The notes under the pieces were generated by a model. The model made no database searches. It was not told the origin of the DNA and saw only the letters and a list, made by a program, of their open reading frames with translations. Below are positions 17,364 to 26,020 of a DNA stretch of 64,000 bases, piece after piece (position 1 is the first letter of the stretch; each line of letters opens with the position of its first letter). The translations under genes and the position numbers were made by a program. The stretch spans positions 248,001 through 312,000 of the forward strand of contig CALFNN010000103.1 of assembly GCA_937902925.1 (NCBI GenBank), written 5' to 3'. Source of the stretch: an uncultured Opitutaceae bacterium (GTDB lineage: Bacteria > Verrucomicrobiota > Verrucomicrobiia > Opitutales > Opitutaceae).

Positions 17364-18266
17364 TCAATCTTTCGAGGAACGGACGTCGAGGGCGTCACGC
17401 AGGCCGTCGCCGAGGAAGTTCAGCGAGAAGAGCGTCAGCGAAAAGATCGTGCCGGGGAAAATCAGCAGCCACGGAAACTCCTCCATTTTCTCCGCGCCGT
17501 CCTTGATGAGCACGCCCCACGAGCTCATCGGCGGCTGCACGCCGAGGCCGAGAAAGCTGAGGAAGGCCTCGAGCAGCATGACGCCCGGGATGGTGAGCGT
17601 CGTGTAGACGATGATCGGGCCGAGGACGTTGGGGAGGATGTGGCGGAAGATGATCCGGCGGCGGCCGAGGCCGAGCGAGCGGGCGGCCTCGATGAATTCC
17701 ATTTTCTTGATCGACTGGACCTGGCCGCGGACGATCCGCGCCATCGTGAGCCACTCGACCGCGCCGATGGCGACGAAGAGCAGAATGATGTTCCGCCCGA
17801 AGAAAACCATGAGCAGGATGACGAAGATCGGGAAGGGCAGCGAATACATGATGTCGACGGTGCGCATCATGACGGCATCGAGCTTGCCGCCGAAAAATCC
17901 GGCAATCGCACCGTAGACCACGCCGATCGAGAGCGCGACCAGAGTGGCGCTGAGGCCGACCGCGAGCGAGACCCGGCCGCCGTAGAAGAGGCGGACCAGC
18001 AGGTCGCGGCCGAGGGTGTCGGTGCCGAGCCAGTGCGCGGCGCTCGGCGGCGAGGCGCCGAGGTCGAGATTCTGGTCCTCGTAGCCGTAGTGCATGACCA
18101 GCGGGCCGAACAGGCAGGCGACCGTGATGATGGCGAGCGCCCACATGCCGAAGACGGCGAGCCGGTTCTTGCGCAGGCGAAGCCACGCGTCGTGCCAGAG
18201 CGAGTTGCCCTTCTCGATTGGCTCAAGGACGGCGGCGGCGGGAACGGTGGGAGACGAAGAGAGCAT
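17364..18266 (-). CDS. oppC: oligopeptide ABC transporter permease OppC
   Basis: The 300-residue product has an N-terminal OppC leader with SLWHDAWLRLRKNRLAVFGMW, then HWLGTDTLGRDLLVRLFYGGRVSL, the classic OppC/DppC signature, six membrane helices and the EAA loop EAARSLGLGRRRIIFRHILPN near residue 195-215 that contacts the ATPases. The C-terminus carries PPMSSWGVLIKDG. It forms the inner-membrane pore with OppB and imports peptides delivered by binding lipoproteins. The oppB gene is 19 nt upstream. No OppD or OppF gene follows; the next gene is the MsbA-like exporter. Confidence 0.96.
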   Translation of the reverse strand: MLSSSPTVPAAAVLEPIEKGNSLWHDAWLRLRKNRLAVFGMWALAIITVACLFGPLVMHYGYEDQNLDLGASPPSAAHWLGTDTLGRDLLVRLFYGGRVSLAVGLSATLVALSIGVVYGAIAGFFGGKLDAVMMRTVDIMYSLPFPIFVILLMVFFGRNIILLFVAIGAVEWLTMARIVRGQVQSIKKMEFIEAARSLGLGRRRIIFRHILPNVLGPIIVYTTLTIPGVMLLEAFLSFLGLGVQPPMSSWGVLIKDGAEKMEEFPWLLIFPGTIFSLTLFSLNFLGDGLRDALDVRSSKD

Positions 18267-18285
18267 CGGGCGTTTCAGCGGGGCC

Positions 18286-19203
18286 TCATTCGAGGCGGAC
18301 CTTCGGGTTCATCCATGCCTGCGCGATGTCGACGAGGAGGTTGAGCGCCATAATGAGCGCGGCGTAGAGAATCACGGTGCCGAGCACGAGCGTGTAGTCG
18401 CGGTTGAAGGCGGAGTTGACGAATTCGCGGCCGATGCCGGGGATCTGGAAAATCGTCTCGATCACGAACGAGCCGGTGAGGATGCCGGCGATCGCCGGCC
18501 CGAGGTAGGAAACGACCGGAAGCAATCCGCCGCGCAGCGCGTGCCGCGTGATGACGCGGAACTCCGAGGCGCCCTTGGCCCGCGCGGTGCGGATGAAATC
18601 CTGATGCAACACCTCGAGCAGACCGCCGCGCGTGAGCCGTGAAATGGGAGCGGCATAGGCGATGCCGAGGACGAGACACGGGAGCACGCGGTCGGACGGG
18701 AGATACCAGCCCGAGGCGTTGAACCACCCGAGGTGAATCGCGAAGGCGAGGACGAGGAGCGGGCCGACGACAAACGTCGGGATGGAAATGCCGGTCATGC
18801 CGAACGACGAGGCGACGTAGTCGATCCACGTGTTGCGACGAATCGCCGCGAGGGTGCCGAGCCCGATACCGAGGACGAGCGCGATGGCGAGCGAGAGGAG
18901 GCCGAGCTCGGCGGACACCGGGACCTTGTCACCGATGATCTCATTGACGGTGCGGTTCGGATATTTGAAGGACGGGCCGAGGTCGCCGTGCGCGAGGCTG
19001 CCGAGGTAGTCGAGATACTGGCGGTAGAGCGGCTTGTTCAGCCCGTAGTGCGCCTCGAGGTTGCGGAGGATTTCCGGGGTGACGGCCTTCTCGGCGGTGA
19101 ACGGGCCGCCGGGCACGAAGCGGACCATGAAGAACGTCGCGGTGATGACAACGTAGAGGGCGAGCAGCGACTGCAGGAAACGCGACGTGATGAAACGAAA
19201 CAT
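18286..19203 (-). CDS. oppB: oligopeptide ABC transporter permease OppB
   Basis: The 305-residue product begins MFRFITSRFLQSLLALYVVITATFFMVRFVPGGPF, the typical OppB/DppB start, with LARGD...SFKYPNRTV-like periplasmic region, multiple membrane helices, and the EAA loop IRTARAKGASEFRVITRHALRGGLLPVV. The C-terminus includes GREFVNSAFNRDYTLVLGT. It pairs with OppC to form the channel for peptides. Its start lies 56 nt downstream of the last binding-protein gene in a continuous minus-strand run, so it is likely one transcription unit with the six binding proteins. Confidence 0.97.
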   Translation of the reverse strand: MFRFITSRFLQSLLALYVVITATFFMVRFVPGGPFTAEKAVTPEILRNLEAHYGLNKPLYRQYLDYLGSLAHGDLGPSFKYPNRTVNEIIGDKVPVSAELGLLSLAIALVLGIGLGTLAAIRRNTWIDYVASSFGMTGISIPTFVVGPLLVLAFAIHLGWFNASGWYLPSDRVLPCLVLGIAYAAPISRLTRGGLLEVLHQDFIRTARAKGASEFRVITRHALRGGLLPVVSYLGPAIAGILTGSFVIETIFQIPGIGREFVNSAFNRDYTLVLGTVILYAALIMALNLLVDIAQAWMNPKVRLE

Positions 19204-19259
19204 GGGCGGGAATGCCGGTAGACATAAGACGAATCACAAAACGGAGTTCGTCCAGCCGA

Positions 19260-20933
19260 TTACGGTTCGAGCCAGATGTCCTGGTAGGGATGAAAATCGA
19301 GCAGGTTGGGAAAACGGCCGTGGACGGCGGGATTCACGAGATGCGGCTTCGTGTCGTAGAACAGCGGCATGATGGGGAGGTCGCGCAGGAGCACGGTCTC
19401 GGCGTCGCGGTAGCGGGCGAGGCGGGTGGGTTCGTCGAGCGTGCGCGCGGCGGCGAGAGCGAGCCGGTCGTATTCGGCGCTGGCGTAGCGGGGCTCGTTC
19501 TGGCCGCCGCCGGTGAGATAAACGGTGAGGAAGGCGAACGGGTCGATGTAGTCGCCGACCCAGCCGGACCGCGTGAGCTGGAAACGGCCGCCGAGGCGGT
19601 CGTCGTAGAAGACCTTGCCCTCCTTGTTCGCGATGGTCACGCGCACGCCGAGATTCTGCGCCCACATTTGCTGCACGACCTCGGCGATCTCCTGGTGGCG
19701 CAGATTCGTGTTCGTGCTCAGCTCGACCGGCGGAAACCCGCGCCCATCCGGATAGCCGGCCGCGGCGAGCAGCCGGCGCGCCGCGGCGGGATCGAAGCGG
19801 AGGCGCGCATCGCCATCATAGACATAACCGGTGCCGGGCGGGACGAAGGAGAACGCGGGTTGGATGCCGCTGGCGGGCTGGCTGGCGACGACGCGGGCGC
19901 GGTCGACCGCGAGCGAAAACGCGCGACGCACGCGCACGTCGTTGAACGGCGGGTGCGAGATGTTGAAGGCGTAGGAATACGTCGAAAAGAACGGCGCGAT
20001 CACGAGCGGGCTCGACGGTTGTGCGGCGTAGGTCGACAGCTTGCTGCCGGGAACGAGTTCCGTGAGGTGCAACTGGCCGGAGCGGAAGGCGCGTTCCTCG
20101 GTGTCGGCGTTTTCGATGAAATGAAAATCGATCTCCGCGAGCCGCACCCGCGCGGCGTCCCAATAGAGCGCGTTCTTTTTGACGACGATGACCTGGCCCG
20201 GCTGCCAGTCCGCGAGGGTGAAGGGGCCGTTGCCGACGAAGCGGCCGGGCTTTGTCCAGCCGGAGTAGGGCTGGTCGAAGTGGCCGTATTTTTCGATGGT
20301 GGCGCGATGGACGGGATACCACGACCAGTTGCCGAGGAGAAAAAGGATGTAGGACGTGGGATGGGTGAGCTCGAGGCGGAGCGTGCGGGCGTCGAGCGCG
20401 CGGATGCCGACCGTGGAAAAATCGGACGCGGCGGAGGCGGAGAACTCCTTCGCGCCGCGCACGTCGTCGTAGTAGTAGCGATAGGGCGAGCCGAGAGCGG
20501 GCGAGAGGATGCGACGGGCGCTGAAAACGAAATCATCCGCCGTGACGGGGTCGCCGTTGGACCAGCGGGCGCTGGCGCGGAGGTGCAGCGTGAGAACGAG
20601 GCCGTCGGGGGAGAACTCCCAGCGCTCGGCGACGCCGGGCACGGGATGGAGATCGTGCGGGTCGTAGCCGACGAGTCCCTCGCCGAGCGCCATGGCGATG
20701 TTGAAGTGCGGATTGAACTGCGTGAGGTGCGGATCGAGATCCTCGGGCTCGGCGCCGATGCCCTGATGGAGAATCTGGAGGCGGTTGCCCGCGGCGACGG
20801 CGGTTTCACGGCGCGTGCAGCCAGCGAGAATGGACAGGCCGAGGACGAGAAACAGGAAACCGCGGAGGCCGCGCGTCCGGCGGGCGCGGCGCGAGCGAAG
20901 GCCGGGCGAGCCGGCTGGCCGCGGAGCGATCAC
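19260..20933 (-). CDS. peptide-binding lipoprotein A (SBP family 5, OppA/DppA-like)
   Basis: The start is GTG at 20933, sharing GTGA with the upstream binding-protein stop (TGA 20930-20932); the product is 557 residues. The signal peptide is unusual: a 25-residue Arg/Pro-rich n-region before FLFLVLGLSILAGC, with the lipid-anchored Cys at 39. The mature part has the family-5 core: EPEDLDPHL, WEFSPDGLVLTLHLRASARWSNGDPVTADDF, the FNISHPPFNDVRVRRAFSLAVDR lobe and the C-terminal DYIDPFAFLTVY motif. It delivers peptides to OppBC from the periplasm. Several strands are closely similar to the other five binding proteins in this locus, so the locus arose by duplication. Confidence 0.93.
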   Translation of the reverse strand: MIAPRPAGSPGLRSRRARRTRGLRGFLFLVLGLSILAGCTRRETAVAAGNRLQILHQGIGAEPEDLDPHLTQFNPHFNIAMALGEGLVGYDPHDLHPVPGVAERWEFSPDGLVLTLHLRASARWSNGDPVTADDFVFSARRILSPALGSPYRYYYDDVRGAKEFSASAASDFSTVGIRALDARTLRLELTHPTSYILFLLGNWSWYPVHRATIEKYGHFDQPYSGWTKPGRFVGNGPFTLADWQPGQVIVVKKNALYWDAARVRLAEIDFHFIENADTEERAFRSGQLHLTELVPGSKLSTYAAQPSSPLVIAPFFSTYSYAFNISHPPFNDVRVRRAFSLAVDRARVVASQPASGIQPAFSFVPPGTGYVYDGDARLRFDPAAARRLLAAAGYPDGRGFPPVELSTNTNLRHQEIAEVVQQMWAQNLGVRVTIANKEGKVFYDDRLGGRFQLTRSGWVGDYIDPFAFLTVYLTGGGQNEPRYASAEYDRLALAAARTLDEPTRLARYRDAETVLLRDLPIMPLFYDTKPHLVNPAVHGRFPNLLDFHPYQDIWLEP

Positions 20934-22567
20934 GGCGCGCCGAGCCAGACGGCCTTGTAGTCGGGGCGCTGGAGGGGATTCGTGGCCCAGTTGTGCACGG
21001 AAGGCTGCACGAGACGCACGTCGCGATCGTAGGAGACGGGGATCACGGGCATTTCGTTCGTGAGCCGGGACTCGACGACCTGGAGCCGCTTGAGGCGCAT
21101 GGCGGGATCCGTTTCGCTGGCGGCGGTGTCGAGGAGTTCGTCGTAATGCGGATCGGCCCAGTTCGTGAAATTCCAGCCGCCGTTGCCCCGCCAGAGTTCG
21201 AGAAAACTGGAAGGGTCGGGGTAGTCGGCGCTCCAGGCGCTGATGGCGAGATCGTATTGCTTGAGGTGCAGGGTTTCCCAGTGGGTGCGCGATTCGCGGC
21301 GGGCGATGGAAACATGGATGCCGAGGTTCGTGCGCCACGCTTCCTGAATCGCCTGCACCAGCTCGAGCGAGGCGCCGGTTTCGCAACTGAGCTCGAGAGT
21401 GGGAAAACCTTTGCCCGCGGGAAAGCCCGCCTCGGCGAACAGGGCGCGCGCAGCGGCCGGGTCCTCCTTCATGCGGACGTAGGGCTGATAGCCGGGCATG
21501 CCTTCGGGCACGATCGAATAGGCGGGCGCCATGCGCGCGGGATTGATGCGGCTGGCGATCTGCGCGCGGTCGAAGGCGAGCGCGAGGGCGAGGCGGATGC
21601 GCTGGTCGTTGAGCGGCGGATGGGCGACGTTCACGGTGATGAACGTCGTTGAAAGGATGGGCGTGCGGAGCAGGAGCGCCGAGTGATCCTTGAGGTAGGC
21701 GGTCGCTTTCGCGGCCGGCACGCCGGTCGTGACGTGAAGCTGGCCGGAGCGGAAGGCGACTTCCTGGGTGTCGGGACTGTCGATGGCGTGGAAGTAGACG
21801 GCGTGGAGGCTGACGTGGGCGGCGTCCCAGTAGGTCGGGGATTTTTCCGCGACGATGACCTGATTGGGCCGCCACTCCTTCAGGACGAACGGGCCGTTGC
21901 CGACGAAATTTTCCGGGCGGGTCCAGCCGGTGCCGCGCTGGTCGATCCGGCCCAGCCGCTCGATCGTCGCGCGGTGGACGGGATACCAGATGGCATTGGC
22001 GGAAACGATGCCGAGAAAATAGGGCGTCACGCGGGCGAGGCGGACGACGAGCGTGCGGGGATCGGGCGCCGAGAACCCGACCTGGGAAAAGTCGGCGAGC
22101 TTGCCGGAGGAGAATTCGTCGGCGCCACGGACGGCGTGGAAGAGAAAGGTGTATTGCGAGGCGAGGGCGGGCGAGAGGGCGCGGCGGAACGAGTAGAGGA
22201 AATCGTCGGCGGTGATCGGATCGCCGTTGGACCACTTGGCGTTGGTGCGGAGATGAAACGTGTAGGTGAGACCGTCGGGCGACACGTCCCAGGTTTCGGC
22301 GACGCCCGGTCGCGGCGCCATGGTGGCAGGATCGGCGTTGAGCAGGCCCTCGAACAAGGCGGTGATGATCTGGTAGTCGGGCGCGGCGTTGATGATGTGC
22401 GGGTCGAGCTCGCTGGGCTCGCCGACGTTGCCGAAATGGAGTGTCTGGGTGCGGTTGCCCTCGTCGACGGCGGTGGCGTGACGCGAGCAACCGGCGACGG
22501 CGAGCGTCATGCAGGCCAGAGTCGCGAGGCACCAGGAAGTCGCGGCGGGGGGCAGGGCGAATCTCAT
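20930..22567 (-). CDS. peptide-binding lipoprotein B (SBP family 5)
   Basis: The 545-residue product has a lipobox LAVAGC with Cys at 27. Characteristic segments are EPSELDPHIINAAPDYQIITALFEGL, DVSPDGLTYTFHLR, SNGDPITADDFLYSFRRALSP, YPVHRATIERLGRID, NVAHPPLNDQRIRLALALAFDR and SADYPDPSSFLEL, all of OppA-type binding proteins. ATG at 22567 gives a normal signal peptide; the codons above it are Arg-rich. Its TGA is shared with the GTG of protein A (4-nt overlap), indicating coupling. The specificity probably differs from the siblings because the ligand-lobe sequences vary. Confidence 0.94.
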   Translation of the reverse strand: MRFALPPAATSWCLATLACMTLAVAGCSRHATAVDEGNRTQTLHFGNVGEPSELDPHIINAAPDYQIITALFEGLLNADPATMAPRPGVAETWDVSPDGLTYTFHLRTNAKWSNGDPITADDFLYSFRRALSPALASQYTFLFHAVRGADEFSSGKLADFSQVGFSAPDPRTLVVRLARVTPYFLGIVSANAIWYPVHRATIERLGRIDQRGTGWTRPENFVGNGPFVLKEWRPNQVIVAEKSPTYWDAAHVSLHAVYFHAIDSPDTQEVAFRSGQLHVTTGVPAAKATAYLKDHSALLLRTPILSTTFITVNVAHPPLNDQRIRLALALAFDRAQIASRINPARMAPAYSIVPEGMPGYQPYVRMKEDPAAARALFAEAGFPAGKGFPTLELSCETGASLELVQAIQEAWRTNLGIHVSIARRESRTHWETLHLKQYDLAISAWSADYPDPSSFLELWRGNGGWNFTNWADPHYDELLDTAASETDPAMRLKRLQVVESRLTNEMPVIPVSYDRDVRLVQPSVHNWATNPLQRPDYKAVWLGAP

Positions 22568-22610
22568 GCGGTGAACCGTAGCACCATGCGGCGGCCGGAC
22601 GGAAGCCGGT

Positions 22611-24308
22611 TCAGTGCGGCGCGGCGAGGGACACCGCGGTCCAGTCGATTTTCTGGAGGGCGTTGTCGTGCCAGCCAACGACCGTCGGATGGACGAGGTG
22701 CGTGTGAATGGAGAAAAATACGGGCGCATACGGGACGTCCTCGGCGAGGATTTGCTCGCACGTGGCGATGGCGGCGCGGCGCGCCGTTTCGTCGAGGGCG
22801 GCCTGCATGGCGGCGAAGGCGGCGTCGTAGCGGGCGCTGCTCCAGCCGGCGTCGTCGTTCGGATCGTTAGTGACGCCGAGCGCCAGCATGTCGGCGGGAT
22901 CGTTGAAGCCCATGCTCCAGTCGTCAGCCGTGATCGCGAAGGACTTGGAGCGCAGGAGGTCGAGCCAGACCTTGAATTCGGTGGGCGCGAGCGAGACTTT
23001 CACGCCGAGGGTCTGCTGCCACATTTGCTGGAGCGCCTGGGCGAGCAGCAGCACATCCTCGCTGCGGGAGTTGAGCGTGTATTCGACGACGGGGAAACCG
23101 GCGCCGTCGGGGAAACCCGCCTCGCGGAGAAGTTTTTTCGCCTCGTTGGGATCGTAACGCGAGAACGGTGGAAACGTGTAGCCGCCGGCGCCGGTGGGCA
23201 CGAAGGAAAACGCGGGGTTGCCGCGGCCCTTGAGGACGGTGTCGGTGAGATGCTCGCGGTCGATGGCCAGGGAGAAGGCGCGGCGGACGCGCGGGTCGTT
23301 GAACGGCGGGTGCTGGGTTCCGAACGTGACATAGTCGCCGCGCAGCACGGGCGCGGAACGCAACTCGGGCGCATGGCGTGCCGTGTAGGCGGCGAGCTTG
23401 TTGAACGGCAGCGTGTAGGTGATGTGGAGCTGGCCGGTGCGAAACGCGCGCTCCTCGGTGGCGACGTCCTCGATCGGATAAAAGCGGATTGCGTTGAGGC
23501 GGACGCGCGCGGCGTCCCAGTAGCGGGGATTTTTTTCGACGACGAGGACGACGTTGGGCTGCCATTCCGTGAGGACGAACGGACCGTTGGAGACGAGGTT
23601 CCCCGGTTGCGTCCACTTGCCGCCGCGTTGATCGCGGCCGTTGAACCGGTCGAGATTCGGCTGATAGAGCGGGGAAAGGTGGGAGTCGGCGAGGACCGTG
23701 AGAAAATACGGAGCGCGGAACTGAAGGTGCAGGACGATCGTGCGCGGGTCGGGGGCTTTGACGCCGACGGACGTGAAGTCCTTGTTGCGGCCCTCGAGAT
23801 AGTCGCGGGCGCCGACGATGGGGAAAATGATGTTCACGCCCTCGCAGCCGAGCTTCGGCTCGAGGAACCGGCGGAAGGCGGCGAGGAAATCGTCGGCGGT
23901 GACGGGATCGCCGTTGGACCACCTGGCATCGGCGCGGAGATGGAACGTGTAGGTGAGGCCGTCGGGCGAGATCTCCCAGCGCTCGGCAACGCCGGGATGG
24001 ATCGTGACGCCATCGTTGTCGAGGCGGACGAGGCCCTCGAAGAGCGCGCTGCAGATCCAGTCGACGTTGGACGCGTTGTTGGTGTGCGGATCGAGGTCGG
24101 GCGGTTCGGCGCTGTTGCCGAAGTAGAGAGTCTGGGTGCGGACGCCGGCGTCGACGTCTGTCTCGTGGCGCGAGCAACCGACAACGCCGATGACTCCGCC
24201 CAGAAAAATCGTGGCGAGTGCGGCGATGAGCGGCCGCATCGCGAGCAAGGCAAACGGTCCGCCCGGAGGTCGGGCCCCACCTGTCGCGTGCTGGACGAGA
24301 GAGCTCAT
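22611..24308 (-). CDS. peptide-binding lipoprotein C (SBP family 5)
   Basis: The product is 565 residues from ATG at 24308, which directly abuts the TGA of protein D (24309-24311). An internal ATG at 24239 (MRPLIAALATIFLGG) would give a normal 22-residue lipoprotein signal peptide with Cys after GVVG; from the upstream start the n-region carries a translated GC-rich repeat (GGARPPGGP). I keep 24308 but the later start is a real alternative. Core motifs include EPPDLDPHTNN, WEISPDGLTYTFHLR, SNGDPVTADDFLAAFRR and HPPFNDPRVRRAFSLAIDRE. It binds peptides for OppBC. The segment DDWSMGFNDPADMLALG replaces the DYxDPxxFL pattern of its siblings. Confidence 0.93.
   Translation of the reverse strand: MSSLVQHATGGARPPGGPFALLAMRPLIAALATIFLGGVIGVVGCSRHETDVDAGVRTQTLYFGNSAEPPDLDPHTNNASNVDWICSALFEGLVRLDNDGVTIHPGVAERWEISPDGLTYTFHLRADARWSNGDPVTADDFLAAFRRFLEPKLGCEGVNIIFPIVGARDYLEGRNKDFTSVGVKAPDPRTIVLHLQFRAPYFLTVLADSHLSPLYQPNLDRFNGRDQRGGKWTQPGNLVSNGPFVLTEWQPNVVLVVEKNPRYWDAARVRLNAIRFYPIEDVATEERAFRTGQLHITYTLPFNKLAAYTARHAPELRSAPVLRGDYVTFGTQHPPFNDPRVRRAFSLAIDREHLTDTVLKGRGNPAFSFVPTGAGGYTFPPFSRYDPNEAKKLLREAGFPDGAGFPVVEYTLNSRSEDVLLLAQALQQMWQQTLGVKVSLAPTEFKVWLDLLRSKSFAITADDWSMGFNDPADMLALGVTNDPNDDAGWSSARYDAAFAAMQAALDETARRAAIATCEQILAEDVPYAPVFFSIHTHLVHPTVVGWHDNALQKIDWTAVSLAAPH
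24256..24277. repeat. GC-rich interspersed repeat, copy 2
   Basis: A 22-bp copy of the GGYCCGCCCGGAGGYCGG family, located between the two candidate starts of binding protein C. If the upstream start is used it encodes ARPPGGP. Confidence 0.5.
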
Positions 24309-25955
24309 TCAATTCGACAGGTAGATGTATTTGTAGGGGTGGTTGTCGAGGAGCGTGGGGTAGTAGCCCTTGACCCGGGGGCTCACGGCGTGGACGCGCG
24401 TGTAGTAGTAGATCGGGATCACGGGGCACTCGTCGACGAGGATGGCGTCCATCTTCTGGTAAATTTCGTAGCGCTCGGCTTCGGTCTTCGCGGCGAGCGC
24501 GGCCTGGAGGAGGCGGTCGTATCCGGCGTTGGACCAGAGGGTGTCGTTGTTGCCGCTGTCGGTCTCGAAGATCTCGAGAAACACATGCGGGTCGACGTAG
24601 TCGGCGATCCAGCCGGCGCGTTCGACCATGAAGTTGTGCGTGCTGTGCTGGGTGTCGAGGTAGACCTTCCACTCCTGGTTCTGGAGCGTCACCTCGATGC
24701 CGAGATTCTTGCGCCACATCTGCTGGATCGCCTCGGCGATGGCGCGGTGATTTTCGGAGGTGTTGAAGAGGATCTGGATCGGCGGGCAGCCGCGGCCGTC
24801 GGGATAGCCCGCCTCGGCGAGCAGACGCTTCGCTTCCGCGACGCCGCCGGTGAGCCGGGCGTGCGGCGAGTAGCCGGCGGTGCCCGGGTAGCTGACCGCA
24901 TAGGCGGGTTCCTGGTCGCCGCGGGTGACGTTCTTCACGAGACTCTCGCGGTCGATGGCCAGCGCGAGCGCGCGGCGGACGCGCTTGTCGGTGAGCGGCG
25001 GCTTGGTGACGTTGCAGCGATAAAAATAAACGCCAAGGTAGGGTTCGATGCGGAGCGCGTCGGGATATTCCTTGCGGTAGACATCGATCTTCGAGTTCGG
25101 CAGCTCGTTGGTCATGTCGAGCTGGCCGGTGCGGAACATCCGCTCCTCGGTCGAGATGTCCTCGGTGGGGAAGAAATCGATCTCATCGAGCTTCACGTTC
25201 TTCGCATCCCAGTAATTCGGATTGCGCACGACGACGACCTTTTGCTGCGAAAGCCAGTCCTTGAGCATGAACGGGCCGTTGCCGACGAGATTGCCGGGTC
25301 GCGTCCACGCGGTGCGGCGCTCGTCGAGCGGGCCGAATTTCGCGATGACTTTCACGGGCACCGGCATCCACGAGTAGTGGCTGGCGATGATTTTCAGGAG
25401 GAAGGGCGTGGGATGGGCGAGGGTCACGCGCAGCGTGCGGTCGTCGACCGCCTTGAAGCCGACCTGCGAAAAATCCTTCTGCTTGCCGTCGTAGAAATCC
25501 TTCGCGCCGGCGACGAAGTTGTAGATGAGGTAGGCATATTCGTCGGCAAACGCCGGTGTCAGCGCACGGTGATAGGACTCGACGAAATCGGTCGCGGTGA
25601 GTGGATCGCCGTTGGACCATCTGGCGTTGGCGCGCAGATGGAAGGTGTAGACGAGGCCGTCCGGCGAAATCTCCCACGACTCGGCGACGCCGGGCACGGG
25701 ATGAAGATCGTGCGGATCCTCGGTCACCAGGCCCTCGAACAGCGCGATGATGATCTTGTGCTCGGGCACGCCGGTGACGGATTGCGGGTCGAGGTCCTGC
25801 GGCTCGGTGCCGTTGCCGACGCGCCAGATTTGTGGCACGGCCCCGGTCGCGGAGGCGGAGGAAGCGGTCGGGGCGGCGGAGTCTTGTTTGCTGCAACCGG
25901 CGGCGAGGCCCAGCGCGGCGGCGATAATAGGAAGGAACGGAAGGCGTCGAATCAT
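24309..25955 (-). CDS. peptide-binding lipoprotein D (SBP family 5)
   Basis: The 548-residue product starts at ATG 25955 with a clean signal peptide IIAAALGLAAGC (Cys 21) followed by a Ser/Ala-rich spacer. Family motifs: EPQDLDPQSVTGVPEHKIIIALFEGLV, WEISPDGLVYTFHLR, NGDPLTATDFVESYHRAL, CNVTKPPLTDKRVRRALALAIDRESLV and GWIADYVDPHVFLEIFETDSGNN. The end is YPTLLDNHPYKYIYLSN, closely matching the end of protein F. It starts 65 nt after the M28 peptidase stop. The likely role is capture of di- to oligopeptides released in the periplasm. Confidence 0.94.
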   Translation of the reverse strand: MIRRLPFLPIIAAALGLAAGCSKQDSAAPTASSASATGAVPQIWRVGNGTEPQDLDPQSVTGVPEHKIIIALFEGLVTEDPHDLHPVPGVAESWEISPDGLVYTFHLRANARWSNGDPLTATDFVESYHRALTPAFADEYAYLIYNFVAGAKDFYDGKQKDFSQVGFKAVDDRTLRVTLAHPTPFLLKIIASHYSWMPVPVKVIAKFGPLDERRTAWTRPGNLVGNGPFMLKDWLSQQKVVVVRNPNYWDAKNVKLDEIDFFPTEDISTEERMFRTGQLDMTNELPNSKIDVYRKEYPDALRIEPYLGVYFYRCNVTKPPLTDKRVRRALALAIDRESLVKNVTRGDQEPAYAVSYPGTAGYSPHARLTGGVAEAKRLLAEAGYPDGRGCPPIQILFNTSENHRAIAEAIQQMWRKNLGIEVTLQNQEWKVYLDTQHSTHNFMVERAGWIADYVDPHVFLEIFETDSGNNDTLWSNAGYDRLLQAALAAKTEAERYEIYQKMDAILVDECPVIPIYYYTRVHAVSPRVKGYYPTLLDNHPYKYIYLSN

Positions 25956-26020
25956 GAGGAACGAGAGTAGCACGCGCCGCGCCCAAGGCGGCACGTGCGA
26001 GGAGAGACGAACACGGCGGC

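Noticed and set aside
22614-25970. 1118-codon plus-strand open frame opposite binding proteins C and D
   Set aside because: Same cause: it is antisense to two well-recognised genes and its product is repetitive charged sequence with no fold.
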